A DNA stretch of 64,000 bases from Mycolicibacterium sp. 018/SC-01/001 (GCF_007096635.1 NZ_VKAA01000013.1:112446-176445), one strand, 5' to 3'; positions 18,132-27,595 are shown, counted from the stretch's first letter. A program made the numbers and translations. The notes: generated from the letters alone by a model not told the origin.

Positions 18132-19037
18132 TCAGCCCAGGGCCCGGTCGCCGGCACGCAGCAGGGCGCTGGGCAGCTCGTGGCCGACGGCGTCCTGGGC
18201 CAGGCGGGCGGCGCCGATGGCGGCGTCGAGGTCGACGTCGACGCCGATGCCGCAGTCCCGCAGCAGGTACACCAGATCTTCGACGGCGATGTTGCCGCTC
18301 GCGCCGGGGGCGAACGGGCAGCCGCCCAGTCCGCCGACCGACGCGTCCAGCCGGGTGATCCCCGCCTGGACGGCGGCGTAGGCACTGGCCAGTCCCGAGC
18401 CGCGGGTGTTGTGGAAGTGCGCGCCCAGTGGCAGATCGCCGATGCGGGGGGCGACCAGTGCGACGAGATCGGCGACCCGGCGCGGGGTCGCGGTTCCGAT
18501 CGTGTCGGCGATGGCGAGACGGTCCACGCCGGCCGCCAGTGCCGCGGTCACCACGTCGAGCACCCGCTCCGGCGGCGTCGGCCCGTCGAACGGGCAATCC
18601 CAGGCAGTGGCGACGATGACTTCGACACGCGCTCCGGCGCCATGGGCGATGGCGACGATCTCCGGAATCGCCGCGGCCGCTTCCGCCGACGTGCGGCCGA
18701 CGTTGGCGCGGCTGTGACCGTCGGCGGCCGACACGACGTATTCGATGGACCGCAGGCCCGCGGCGACCGCCCGCCGGGCACCGTTGGGGCTGGCCACCAG
18801 AGCGGAGAATTCGATGTCGGGGAACTCGCCGAGGTGCTCGGCCAGCTCGGCCGCGTCAGCCAGAGCGGGCACCTTCGACGGGGACACGAACGCCGTGGCC
18901 TCCATCTCGCGCACCCCGGTCGCGGCGATCGCCGCGAGCAGTTCGCGCTTGGCGGACAACGGGATCGGCGCCTCGATCTGGAGTCCGTCGCGCAGCGAGA
19001 CATCCCGGATCGTGACGTGCGCGGGAAGCGGTGTCAC
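18132..19037 (-). CDS. HMG-CoA lyase-like enzyme (DRE-TIM family)
   Basis: TIM-barrel lyase of 301 residues. The N-terminal metal and catalytic segment VSLRDGLQIEAPIP and the later LGAHFHNTRGSG and GGLGGCPFAPGASGN motifs, including the catalytic Cys loop, fit hydroxymethylglutaryl-CoA lyase. It would cleave a 3-hydroxy-3-methyl-acyl-CoA to acetyl-CoA and a keto acid. The GTG at 19037 overlaps the CoA-transferase stop (GTGA). Confidence 0.88.
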   Translation of the reverse strand: MTPLPAHVTIRDVSLRDGLQIEAPIPLSAKRELLAAIAATGVREMEATAFVSPSKVPALADAAELAEHLGEFPDIEFSALVASPNGARRAVAAGLRSIEYVVSAADGHSRANVGRTSAEAAAAIPEIVAIAHGAGARVEVIVATAWDCPFDGPTPPERVLDVVTAALAAGVDRLAIADTIGTATPRRVADLVALVAPRIGDLPLGAHFHNTRGSGLASAYAAVQAGITRLDASVGGLGGCPFAPGASGNIAVEDLVYLLRDCGIGVDVDLDAAIGAARLAQDAVGHELPSALLRAGDRALG

Positions 19038-20245
19038 AGCACCCCCTCGGCACGCAGGTCGGTCAGCTCGGCGTCGCTGTGTCCGAGCAGATCGCGATAG
19101 ATCTCGTCGTTGTGCTGACCGGGCCGTGCCGGCCCGGCGCTGCGAATCGTGCCCGGGGTCTGTGACAGCACCGGCACCACGCCGGGCCCTTTGACGGTGC
19201 GGCCGATGCGCTCGTCGAAGTGATCGGCGATCATGCCGCGCGCCTGCAATTGGGGATCGTCGACGACCTCGGCCACGGTGTTGATCGGGCCGCTGATCAC
19301 CCCGGCAGCCGACAGCGTGGCGATGATGTCGGCGGGTTCGCGTGCGGCGGCCCACGCGCCGATGATGGCGTCGAGCTCGTCCTGGTTGCGGCCCCGCGCC
19401 CCGTGTGTGGCGAACCGCTCGTCAGTGGCCAGGTCCGGCTGGTCCATGGCCTGGCACAGCCGCCGGAACACGGTGTCCTGGTTGGCCGCGATCACCACCC
19501 AGCTGCCGTCCGCGGTCGGATAGATGTTCGAGGGTGCGATGCCCTCCAGCCGGGTCCCCGACGGGCCACGCACCACGCCACCCACGTCGTAGTCGGGGAT
19601 CGTCGATTCCTGCACGGCCAGGCAGGATTCGGTCAATGCGGCGTCGACGACCTGTCCCTCGCCGGTGACGGTGCGGCGATAGAGGGCAGCGAGCGCGCCC
19701 TGGGCGGCGAACATGCCGGCCAGGCTGTCGCCGAGCGAGAGCGCCAAACGCGGCGGAGGGCCCCCGGGGAATCCGTTCATGTGGCGCAGTCCGCTGGCCG
19801 CCTCGGCCACCGAGGCGTACCCGGCCTTGTGGGAATCCGGACCGGTCTGCCCGTATCCGGACACCCGCACCACGATGATGCCTCGATTGCGTTCGCGCAG
19901 AACGTCATAGCCGAGGTCCCACTTCTCCAGTGTGCCGGGGCGGAAGTTCTCCACCAGGATGTCACTGCGCTCGATCAGCTCGAGGAACAGCTCGCGACCA
20001 GCCGGCACACGCAGATTCAGCGTGACCGCCTTCTTGTTGCGAGCGTGCACGGTCCAGAAGAAGTGGTGCCCGTCGAGTTCGGCCTGACCCCAGGTGCGCA
20101 GTGGGTCCGGGGCGCCCGGCGGCTCGATCTTGATGACCTCGGCGCCCATGTCGCCCAGCAGCCGCCCGGCGAACGGTCCGGAGATCAGCGTGCCGACTTC
20201 GACCACCCGGATTCCGTCGAGCGGACCCGTACAGGTGAGCGTCAT
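19034..20245 (-). CDS. CaiB/BaiF-type (class III) CoA-transferase
   Basis: CoA-transferase of 403 residues. Conserved segments are LDGIRVVEVGTLISGPFAGRLLGDMGAEVIKIE at the N-terminus, ARNKKAVTLNL, and LVENFRPGTLEKWGL-like sequence. The catalytic Asp is expected in the GDSLAGMFA-proximal region. It probably activates the operon's organic acid substrate by CoA transfer, as there is no CoA ligase in the cluster. The ATG at 20245 overlaps the hydrolase stop. Confidence 0.88.
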   Translation of the reverse strand: MTLTCTGPLDGIRVVEVGTLISGPFAGRLLGDMGAEVIKIEPPGAPDPLRTWGQAELDGHHFFWTVHARNKKAVTLNLRVPAGRELFLELIERSDILVENFRPGTLEKWDLGYDVLRERNRGIIVVRVSGYGQTGPDSHKAGYASVAEAASGLRHMNGFPGGPPPRLALSLGDSLAGMFAAQGALAALYRRTVTGEGQVVDAALTESCLAVQESTIPDYDVGGVVRGPSGTRLEGIAPSNIYPTADGSWVVIAANQDTVFRRLCQAMDQPDLATDERFATHGARGRNQDELDAIIGAWAAAREPADIIATLSAAGVISGPINTVAEVVDDPQLQARGMIADHFDERIGRTVKGPGVVPVLSQTPGTIRSAGPARPGQHNDEIYRDLLGHSDAELTDLRAEGVL

Positions 20246-21414
20246 GCCGAAAACCCGTGCCGCTGCAGCCAATCGGTGCAGATGGCCACGGCCGCGCGCA
20301 ACTTGTCGCGCTGGTCGGGGCCCGCGTAGTAGTGATTGGCGCCGGGGATTTCGTGCATCTCCTTGTCCGGGTGTCCGATCGCCTCGAAGATCCTGCGGGT
20401 GTGGCTTGGCGTGCACGCATCGTCGGCGAGATTGCCGATCACCAGTGCGGGCACGGCGATGTCCGGCCCGGCCTTCACCGAGTCGCCGTGGGCGTCGTCA
20501 TAGCTCCACTGGGACAGCCAGCTGCGCAGCGTGCAGAACCGCGCGAGGCCGACGGGGCTCATGTTCACCACAGCAGGATCACCCAGATAGCAGGTGCCCG
20601 GGGTGCGTTCGTTCGGATCGACGGTCGGATCCAGCCAGCGAGGATCGGCCATCGTGCCGTGGACGACGAAGGCGAACTCCTCATCCGTCCTGCCCGCGGC
20701 TTTCAGCTCGGCCAGCTTGGTCTTGACCCAGGCGGTGATCCGGCGATTGCGGTCGATCTGCGCCCGGCGGTAGCGCTCGAGAAAATCGGACGTGTACGGC
20801 GGCTGGTTCGGATTGTCCGGGTCGTACAGATCGAGTTCGGGGTCCCTCTTCGTCGGGTCCGTCTCGTCGAGGATGGATGCGTCCAGCCATTCGGTCAACG
20901 TGCCGTGGCGGCTGATGTGGGCCGCGAGCAGCATGATGCCGTCGGCCGGGATCAATCCCAGCGTGGTCAGGTCCGGGCCGTCGCCCGACGGGCTCGCCGT
21001 GATCGTCGGATTCTGGGCCTGCTGCTGGTAGAACACCGACAGCGACCCGCCGCCGCTCCACCCGGCGAGAACCACCTTCTGGTAGCCGAGACGGTTCTTG
21101 GCGTCTTTTATGCACTCGCCGAGATCCTCGACGACCTTCTCCATCAACAGCGCCGAGTCGGTGCCCCGGAACCTGCTGTTGCAGTAGATGACGTGGTGAC
21201 CGGCGCGGGCGAGCGCGTTGATCATCGGCAGGTAGGCGCCGCCGCCGATGGGGTGCATGAACACCAGCACGGTGTCTGACGGTTGCGCCGGCTTCAGCAG
21301 ATAGCTTTCCAGCACCACCAGCTCGGCCACCCCGCCGTACACGTCCCGGACGGCCGAGGTGTTCTCGTAGGCGACCAGATACGGGATGCGCTCGTACTCG
21401 TGCCGAGCCCCCAT
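20242..21414 (-). CDS. Alpha/beta hydrolase
   Basis: Protein of 390 residues with a nucleophile elbow GWSGGG near residue 119, preceded by the oxyanion-hole segment FMHPIGGGAYLP. A His near the C-terminus (GANHYYAGPD) completes a probable triad. The substrate is not evident. ATG at 21414 gives MGARHEYERIPYLVAYE and overlaps the stop of the dioxygenase-like gene. In the operon it could open a ring-cleavage product or hydrolyse an ester or thioester. Confidence 0.82.
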   Translation of the reverse strand: MGARHEYERIPYLVAYENTSAVRDVYGGVAELVVLESYLLKPAQPSDTVLVFMHPIGGGAYLPMINALARAGHHVIYCNSRFRGTDSALLMEKVVEDLGECIKDAKNRLGYQKVVLAGWSGGGSLSVFYQQQAQNPTITASPSGDGPDLTTLGLIPADGIMLLAAHISRHGTLTEWLDASILDETDPTKRDPELDLYDPDNPNQPPYTSDFLERYRRAQIDRNRRITAWVKTKLAELKAAGRTDEEFAFVVHGTMADPRWLDPTVDPNERTPGTCYLGDPAVVNMSPVGLARFCTLRSWLSQWSYDDAHGDSVKAGPDIAVPALVIGNLADDACTPSHTRRIFEAIGHPDKEMHEIPGANHYYAGPDQRDKLRAAVAICTDWLQRHGFSA

Positions 21415-22517
21415 CAGTGCTGCCCCAGGTCGTTCGCGAGCACCTCGGCCGACGGTGTCAGGCGCCTGCGGGCATCGATCGAGATGACCTGCCAGTCCAC
21501 CGAGTCGTACTCGTCGAACTTCCGCCGGGCCCGCTCGCGCGCCTTCTCCGGGGCCCCGTGGTGCACACCCTGCGGCGCGTGGGAGATCAAGCCGGGCGGC
21601 ATCGGGATGCCGTAGAGCGAACCGCCGTGGAAGAACGCGATCTCGTCGAAGTCGACGTTGCGGTGGTACCACGGTGTGCGCTCGGTGCCCGGGACACCCT
21701 CGGCGGGCTTGGGCAGGAAGTTCATCACGTACACGCCGGTGGCCTGCATGAACAGATGCACGGTCGGGGGCAGGTGCACGCTGTCCGAGGTCACCACGTG
21801 GTAGTCGGTGATGTTGAAGGTGAACGGGAAATTGTCGCCCCGCCATCCTTCGACGTCGAGGGGGTGGTGGCGGTAGTGCAGCGTGGTCGTGCACTGCCCG
21901 TCGATCGGGGTGTGCACGAGGCGCACCTCGTAGCCGTCGCGCCCGTCGTCGTCGCACGGCGCGGGTTCGGGGATCACCACCTGGGACGGGTCGAACGGGA
22001 AGTGCCGGCCCAGCGGGCCGGGCGGCGGGACGCGGAACTCGTCGGTCGCCTGGATCATCAGCCAGGTGCCCGGCTCGTCGGGCAGCTGCCGCCACGTGCA
22101 CGCCTTGGGCAGATACACCCAGTCGCCCTTCCGGTACCGCAGCGGGCCGAATTCCGTCTCCAGCGAGCCGGAGCCCTCGTGCACGAAGCACACGAGGTCG
22201 CCGTCGACGTGGCGCACCCAGAACGGCATCTCGGCGCTGCGCCGCGACAGCAGGATCTCGACGTCGGCGTTGGAGAACATCCTCAGCGGACCGCCGAGGG
22301 CGTCGACGGCGTCGGCGGGTTCGAGTTCGCCGGCGAGCACATCGAGAGGGCGCAGGGGCCCGGCCGACCGGTACGCCGTCGGGTCGTGGCGCCGGTACAG
22401 CTGGGCGGTGCGTCCGGTGAAACCGCCGCGGCCGAGTTCGTCGTCTTTGAGCCCGTTCAGGTCAGCGTGGATGCGCTGCGGGACGGTGCCTTTGCGGAGG
22501 TGGACGAACGATTCCAT
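21414..22517 (-). CDS. Homogentisate 1,2-dioxygenase-like cupin protein
   Basis: Protein of 367 residues resembling homogentisate dioxygenase in fold and in the segment TPWYHRNVDFDEIAFF (His285, Asp291, Glu292) and the later ISHAPQGVHHGAPE (His313, His319, His320). In true homogentisate dioxygenase the iron ligands are His, Glu and His; here the acidic position is shifted by one or is an Asp, so the substrate may differ. The ATG at 22517 has an AGGAG box at good distance. It is the first gene of the operon. Confidence 0.82.
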   Translation of the reverse strand: MESFVHLRKGTVPQRIHADLNGLKDDELGRGGFTGRTAQLYRRHDPTAYRSAGPLRPLDVLAGELEPADAVDALGGPLRMFSNADVEILLSRRSAEMPFWVRHVDGDLVCFVHEGSGSLETEFGPLRYRKGDWVYLPKACTWRQLPDEPGTWLMIQATDEFRVPPPGPLGRHFPFDPSQVVIPEPAPCDDDGRDGYEVRLVHTPIDGQCTTTLHYRHHPLDVEGWRGDNFPFTFNITDYHVVTSDSVHLPPTVHLFMQATGVYVMNFLPKPAEGVPGTERTPWYHRNVDFDEIAFFHGGSLYGIPMPPGLISHAPQGVHHGAPEKARERARRKFDEYDSVDWQVISIDARRRLTPSAEVLANDLGQH

Positions 22518-22540
22518 GGCTGCTCCTGACGTCGGCGAAG

Positions 22541-22560
22541 TGAAAGTGACGTTATTTTCA
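22541..22560. promoter_or_regulatory. Candidate TetR operator upstream of the catabolic operon
   Basis: TGAAAGTGACGTTATTTTCA is a 20-bp near-palindrome with 8 of 10 positions symmetric. It lies 24 bp upstream of the dioxygenase-like gene and is the only clear palindrome in the 341-bp gap before antigen 85. A further TGAC/GTCA pair overlaps it (22547-22575). The size and symmetry fit a TetR site, and a TetR gene lies inside the operon. The rest of the gap shows no gene. Confidence 0.45.
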
Positions 22561-22858
22561 TTTTTGGCACGTGTCAACGGCAGTGGGCTCACGGGAGTGG
22601 GGCATGGACCGGGTGTTCTCGGTAGTCTCCTGTGAGGAAAACCGGCGTGTTCGCCGTGGCTGGGCTTTGTCGGTTCGGGGTCACATGTTTTACTGCAACC
22701 GCGACAACTGAACTCTTCTCGGCCCATCCCGCGCCGTCACGGCACCGTCGGGGTGGCGCCACATTGCGGTGAAGACATCGCTGTGGTGTCGGCGACCGCA
22801 CGGGAAACCGCAGGACACACCGCCTCGGGCGGCACACCGACGATGGATGGATGACCGA

Positions 22859-23836
22859 ATGAGACTTCTTGACAGGGTTCGTGGCCCGTGGGCACGCCGT
22901 CTCGGCATCGCCGCATTCGCCGCGATTTTGCTGCCGGGCATCATCGGCTTCGCCGGCGGCTCGGCGACAGCCGGGGCGTTCTCGCGCCCAGGCCTGCCGG
23001 TGGAGTACCTGATGGTGCCCTCGCCGTCGATGGGCCGCGACATCAAGGTGCAGTTCCAGAGCGGCGGTCCGAACTCGCCGGCCCTCTACCTGCTCGACGG
23101 CCTGCGCGCCCAGGACGACTTCAACGGCTGGGACATCAACACCCAGGCGTTCGAGTGGTACCTCGACTCCGGCATCTCGGTGGTCATGCCCGTCGGTGGT
23201 CAGTCCAGCTTCTACTCGAACTGGTACAAGCCGGCCTGTGGCAAGAGCGGCTGCCTGACCTACAACTGGGAGACCTTCCTGACCCAGGAACTGCCCGCGT
23301 ACCTCTCCTCGCAGCGTCAGGTCAAGCCGACCGGCAGCGCTGCGGTGGGCCTGTCGATGGCCGGTAGCGCCTCGCTGGTGCTGGCAGCGCATCACCCCGC
23401 GCAGTTCCCGTACGCGGGGTCGATGTCGGGCTTCCTGAACCCGTCCGAGGGCTGGTGGCCCGGTCTGATCAACATCTCCATGGGTGATGCCGGCGGCTAC
23501 AAGGCCAACGACATGTGGGGCCCGGCCGAGACCGATCCGGCCTGGAAGTACAACGACCCGATGGTGCAGATCCCGAACCTGGTCGCCAACAACACCCGCG
23601 TCTGGGTGTACTGCGGCAACGGGCAGCCCAACGAACTCGGCGGCGGTGACCTGCCCGCCACCTTCCTCGAAGGCCTGACCATCCGGACCAACCGGACCTT
23701 CCAGGACAACTACGTCGCCGCGGGCGGGAAGAACGGCGTGTTCGACTTCCCCGACAATGGCACGCACAACTGGGCGTACTGGGGCCGGGAGCTGCAGGCC
23801 ATGAAGCCCGACCTGATCTCGCATCTCGTCGGATAG
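22859..23836 (+). CDS. fbp: Antigen 85 family mycolyltransferase
   Basis: Secreted enzyme that transfers mycolic acid between trehalose monomycolates and to arabinogalactan. The protein of 325 residues starts MRLLDRVRGPWARRLG and has a signal peptide ending near GSATAGAFSRPGLP. The mature N-terminus reads LPVEYLMVPSPSMGRDIKVQFQ. The catalytic Ser is in GLSMAGSAS and the His in GTHNWAYWG. An in-frame ATG further upstream (22769) is less likely because it precedes non-conserved residues. Confidence 0.94.
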   Translation: MRLLDRVRGPWARRLGIAAFAAILLPGIIGFAGGSATAGAFSRPGLPVEYLMVPSPSMGRDIKVQFQSGGPNSPALYLLDGLRAQDDFNGWDINTQAFEWYLDSGISVVMPVGGQSSFYSNWYKPACGKSGCLTYNWETFLTQELPAYLSSQRQVKPTGSAAVGLSMAGSASLVLAAHHPAQFPYAGSMSGFLNPSEGWWPGLINISMGDAGGYKANDMWGPAETDPAWKYNDPMVQIPNLVANNTRVWVYCGNGQPNELGGGDLPATFLEGLTIRTNRTFQDNYVAAGGKNGVFDFPDNGTHNWAYWGRELQAMKPDLISHLVG

Positions 23837-23856
23837 TCACCGACACAGCAACCGAA

Positions 23857-23886
23857 GAGCCCCCGGCCGAGTACGGCCGGGGGCTC
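23857..23886 (+). terminator. Hairpin terminator after the antigen 85 gene
   Basis: A perfect 13-bp stem (GAGCCCCCGGCCG and its complement) closes a 4-base loop 20 bp after the stop codon. The following sequence CTTCGTTCTCC is only weakly T-rich, which is normal for mycobacterial terminators. It separates antigen 85 from fadB4. Confidence 0.85.
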
Positions 23887-23918
23887 CTTCGTTCTCCGGC
23901 GGTGGTTATCGTGTCGGA

Positions 23919-24917
23919 ATGACCGAGATCAACGCGATGGTGGCGCACGAGGACGGCGAGGGCGGCATCGTGCTGCGTCACGAGGTGCTCGACGAATCGT
24001 TCCTGCCTGAGGGTGATGTCGAGATCCACGTCGAGTACTCGAGCGTCAACTACAAGGACGCACTCGCCGTCACACCGAAAGGTGGTGTGGCGCGGGCTTA
24101 TCCGTTGATCCCCGGTATCGACGTGGCCGGGACGGTGACCGCGAGTGACTCGCCGGACTTCGCCGTGGGCGACACGGTGGTCGCGCACGGCCAGGACATC
24201 GGCACCGGTCGGCACGGCGGCTACGCCCAGGTCGCCCGGTACCCCGCCGATTACCTGGTCAAGCTCACGTCACTGAGCGCCGCGGAGGCGGCCGCGATCG
24301 GCACCGCCGGGTTCACGGCGGCGTTGAGCGTCGACGCGCTGCGCGCGCACGGGGTGCAACCGGGCGACGGACCGGTGCTGGTCACCGGCGCCACCGGGGG
24401 AGTGGGCAGCGTCAGTGTCGATCTGCTGGCCGGCCTGGGCTACGAGGTCGTGGCTTCGACGGGAAAGTCGCAGGCACGGGATCTGCTGCGCGATCTGGGC
24501 GCCGCGGAGGTCATCGACCGGGTGCCCGGGCCCGACGAGAAGGTCCGCGCGCTGGGCAAGGCCCACTGGGCCGCGGTCGTCGACTGTGTCGGCGGGCCGA
24601 CCCTGGCCTACGCGCTCAGCACACTGAAATACGGCGGCGTCGCGGCGATTTCGGGCCTGGCGGGATCGGCGGATCTGCCGGCGACCGTGATGCCGTTCAT
24701 CCTGCGCGGCGTGACGTTGGCGGGCATCGATTCGGTGCTGCTCCCGATCGCCCGGCGCAGAGAGGTCTGGTCACAGATCGAAGCGGGGCTCGCGCCCCGC
24801 CACCTCGACCGGGTGACCACGGACGTTCCGGTGCGCCGCGTCGACGAGGTCCTCAAGACCATCATCGGCGGCGGCGTCACCGGGCGCACCCGCGTGGTCG
24901 TCCACGACGGGTTCTGA
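23919..24917 (+). CDS. fadB4: YhdH/AcuI-type NADPH:quinone or acryloyl-CoA reductase (FadB4-like)
   Basis: Medium-chain dehydrogenase/reductase without a zinc site, 332 residues. It shows SSVNYKDALAVTPKG near residue 45, IPGIDVAGTV near residue 65, and the nucleotide-binding GATGGVGSVSVDLL near residue 155. Its position next to fadE23 and fadE24 matches M. tuberculosis Rv3141 (fadB4). Biochemically, relatives reduce acryloyl-CoA or quinones; the substrate here is not known. Confidence 0.85.
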   Translation: MTEINAMVAHEDGEGGIVLRHEVLDESFLPEGDVEIHVEYSSVNYKDALAVTPKGGVARAYPLIPGIDVAGTVTASDSPDFAVGDTVVAHGQDIGTGRHGGYAQVARYPADYLVKLTSLSAAEAAAIGTAGFTAALSVDALRAHGVQPGDGPVLVTGATGGVGSVSVDLLAGLGYEVVASTGKSQARDLLRDLGAAEVIDRVPGPDEKVRALGKAHWAAVVDCVGGPTLAYALSTLKYGGVAAISGLAGSADLPATVMPFILRGVTLAGIDSVLLPIARRREVWSQIEAGLAPRHLDRVTTDVPVRRVDEVLKTIIGGGVTGRTRVVVHDGF

Positions 24918-24923
24918 CGGGCG

Positions 24924-26135
24924 TTACTTCAGCTCGGCCGAGGACAATCCGAGGAGGCGACGCGCGACCACCAGCTGCTGGATCTGCTGGGTACCTTCGA
25001 AGATGTCGAGGATCTTGGAGTCGCGGGCCCACTTCTCCAGCAGTGTCTGCTCCGAATAGCCCGTCGTTCCGGCCATTTCGACGGCCTTGAGCGTGATGTC
25101 ACTGCCCACGCGCGCGGCCTTGGCCTTGCCCATCGACGCCTCTTTGGAGTTGGGGATCTTGTTGTCGGCCTGCCACGCCGAGCGCACCGTCAGCAGGTAA
25201 CCCGCCTCCCAGTCCGCCTCCATCCGCAGGAACTCCGCAGCTGCGGCGCTCTGCGCGTGGGCGGGTTTGTCGTAAGAGATCTCGATGCCGGCGTCGGTGA
25301 GGATCTTGCGCAACTCCTCCAGCGCCGCGCGGGCCACGCCGACGGCCATCGCCGCCACGATGGGGCGCGTGTTGTCGAACGTCTCCATGACACCCGCAAA
25401 GCCCTTGTCCACCTGGATTTCCGGGCTGCCGAGCAGGTTGTCCTTGGGGATGCGCGCGTTCTCAAACCGGATCGCGGCGGTGTCGGACGCCTTGATGCCC
25501 AGCTTGTTCTCCAGCCGCTCCACCGTCACGCCCGGGTGGTCGCGCGGGACGATGAACGACTTGATCGCCGCGCGCCCCTTGGTCTTGTCCAGCGTCGCCC
25601 ACACCACGATGTGTGTGGCTCGCGACCCGGCCGTCACGTAGATCTTCTCGCCGTTGATGACGTACTCGTCGCCATCGAGAACGGCCGTCGTCGACACCGC
25701 CGCGGAATCCGAGCCGAAGCCCGGCTCGGTGATGGCCATCGCGGCCCACACCTTGCCCAGCCGCTCCAGCTGTTCGGGCGTCGCCACGCTGGAGATCGCG
25801 GCGTTGCCCAGGCCCTGGTACGGCACCGACAGCAGTAGCGCGACATCGCCCCAGCTCACCTCGAGCGCATTGAGGAGCGCAGACATGTTGGCGCCGTTGA
25901 TGTTTCCCTTGGGTCCGTCGCCGTCCTTGCTGAACGCCTCGGCGCCGGCGAAGGAGATCGTGTTCGCCTCAGAGATGCCCTCGAAGAGGGTGGCCAGCGT
26001 GTCGAGTTCGACAGGGTAGTCATGCTCGCGCTGGTCGTACTTGCGTGAGATCGGCCGCAGCATCTCGGCGGCACCCTGGTGGCCTTTCTCGATGACCGCC
26101 TGCAGCTTCTTCGGCATTTCCAGATTGATAGCCAT
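24924..26135 (-). CDS. fadE23: Acyl-CoA dehydrogenase FadE23-like
   Basis: Acyl-CoA dehydrogenase of 403 residues. FAD and substrate motifs are AITEPGFGSDSAAVSTTA, YVTAGSRATHIVVWA and the C-terminal DIFEGTQQIQQLVVARRLLG with the conserved Glu region. I start at ATG 26135 (MAINLEMPKKLQ). The gene order fadB4-fadE23-fadE24 matches M. tuberculosis Rv3141-Rv3139. FadE pairs like this often form heterotetramers with each subunit carrying part of the active site. Confidence 0.88.
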   Translation of the reverse strand: MAINLEMPKKLQAVIEKGHQGAAEMLRPISRKYDQREHDYPVELDTLATLFEGISEANTISFAGAEAFSKDGDGPKGNINGANMSALLNALEVSWGDVALLLSVPYQGLGNAAISSVATPEQLERLGKVWAAMAITEPGFGSDSAAVSTTAVLDGDEYVINGEKIYVTAGSRATHIVVWATLDKTKGRAAIKSFIVPRDHPGVTVERLENKLGIKASDTAAIRFENARIPKDNLLGSPEIQVDKGFAGVMETFDNTRPIVAAMAVGVARAALEELRKILTDAGIEISYDKPAHAQSAAAAEFLRMEADWEAGYLLTVRSAWQADNKIPNSKEASMGKAKAARVGSDITLKAVEMAGTTGYSEQTLLEKWARDSKILDIFEGTQQIQQLVVARRLLGLSSAELK

Positions 26136-26167
26136 AATCGTCCCGCTTTCTGAAGATGATGCTGCTG

Positions 26168-27550
26168 TTAGAGAACGACGACACCCTCGGCGACACCGAG
26201 TGCCCGCAGATCGCGGTACCAGCGCTCGACCGGGTGTTCCTTCGTGTAGCCGTGACCGCCGAGGAGCTGCACGCCGTCGAGGCCGATCTGCATGCCCTTG
26301 TCGGTGCCCAGCTTCTTGGCAAGAGCTGCCTCGCGGGCGAAAGAGAGGCCTTGCTCTGCGCGTGCGGCGCCACGCCAGGTGATCAGCCGCAGGCCATCGA
26401 GTTCGATCGCGATGTTCGCGCACATGAACGCCACCGATTGCCGGTGGGCGATCGGTTCGCCGAACGCCTCGCGCTCTTTGACGTAGGGGACGACGTAGTC
26501 GAGCACGGCGTGCGAGGTGCCGACAGCCAAGGCCGCCCAGCCGAGCCGCGACAGGGCGATCGCCTCGGAGTAGTTCTGTGCATGCTCGGCATCACTGACG
26601 TCGTCGCCGAGGCGGGCGGTCAGCGGGACGGTGACCTTGTCGAGTTCGACACGGCCGAGCGCAGCCGCCCGGATGCCCATGCTCGGGTCGGGGGTGACCG
26701 TCAGGCCGCTGGCCGACGCCTCGACCAGGAACAGGGCCGGCTTGCCGTTCAATTGGGCGGCGATGACGAACAGCTCAGCGTCGGCGGCGGCGGGCACCAG
26801 CGACTTGACGCCGTCGAGCCGGTAGCCGCTCGGGGTGCGCACGGCAGTGGTCTTCAGCGCGGTCGGATCGAACAGCGGGTGAGGTTCGGCGATCGCCACG
26901 CACGCCTGGGGGACGTTCTCGCCGGCGAACTCCGGGAGGTAGGTCGCCTGCTGATCGGCGCTGCCCCAGTGGGTCAGGGCCGACGCGACGCCCCCGGGTG
27001 CCAGGATCGGCAGCGCCAGACCCATGTCCCCGTAGGCGAGGGCCTCGGCCACCAGCGCGTTGGTGATGGTGCTGCGCTGCTCGGCGATCCCGTCGAAATC
27101 CTCGGGGATGTTGATCGCGGTGATGCCCAGCTCAGCGGCCTTGGCGATCAGATCCGCGGGATAGGCGGCCGCGGCGTCGGCGTCGTGCGCGGCCGGCCGC
27201 AGGATCTCCTCGGCGAACTCCTCGACCGTCTGCAGGATCATCTTCTGGTCGTCGTCGGGGGTGAGGTCGAAGTAGTCCGCACCGCTCGGCTTCAGCCGCG
27301 TCGCCGGCTTGCCCAGGTTCTGGACCCGCTTGAACTGACGGGTCGTGGCGCCGGCGGTGGAGAACACCTGCTTGACGCCGTACTTGAGGCCGCGGTTGAG
27401 CGGATCCCGCAGGTTGTACTTGTCCAGGAACTCCTGGCCGAGCAACGGCGTGATCAGGGCCAGCCCGACATCGGTGGCCGATCTCTTGTGTTTGCTCAAG
27501 CCGACGGCGCTTTCGCGGCCGGATCGCTTCGATGGCAGGGTGTTCGTCAT
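26168..27550 (-). CDS. fadE24: Acyl-CoA dehydrogenase FadE24-like
   Basis: Acyl-CoA dehydrogenase of 460 residues, longer than FadE23 because of an N-terminal region of about 95 residues (MTNTLPSKRSGRESAVGLS to the first core helix). The usual SDG-type FAD motif is degenerate (AIAEPHPLFDPTALKTTA). The C-terminal part reads QLLGGHGYTKEHPVERWYRDLR. It is cotranscribed with fadE23, 32 bp away, and probably acts with it. Two operator-like palindromes lie upstream. Confidence 0.88.
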   Translation of the reverse strand: MTNTLPSKRSGRESAVGLSKHKRSATDVGLALITPLLGQEFLDKYNLRDPLNRGLKYGVKQVFSTAGATTRQFKRVQNLGKPATRLKPSGADYFDLTPDDDQKMILQTVEEFAEEILRPAAHDADAAAAYPADLIAKAAELGITAINIPEDFDGIAEQRSTITNALVAEALAYGDMGLALPILAPGGVASALTHWGSADQQATYLPEFAGENVPQACVAIAEPHPLFDPTALKTTAVRTPSGYRLDGVKSLVPAAADAELFVIAAQLNGKPALFLVEASASGLTVTPDPSMGIRAAALGRVELDKVTVPLTARLGDDVSDAEHAQNYSEAIALSRLGWAALAVGTSHAVLDYVVPYVKEREAFGEPIAHRQSVAFMCANIAIELDGLRLITWRGAARAEQGLSFAREAALAKKLGTDKGMQIGLDGVQLLGGHGYTKEHPVERWYRDLRALGVAEGVVVL

Positions 27551-27595
27551 TGGTCAGCTGCCTCCATGTGGTTCGGAGAAGCGCGGGCGCTCCAA

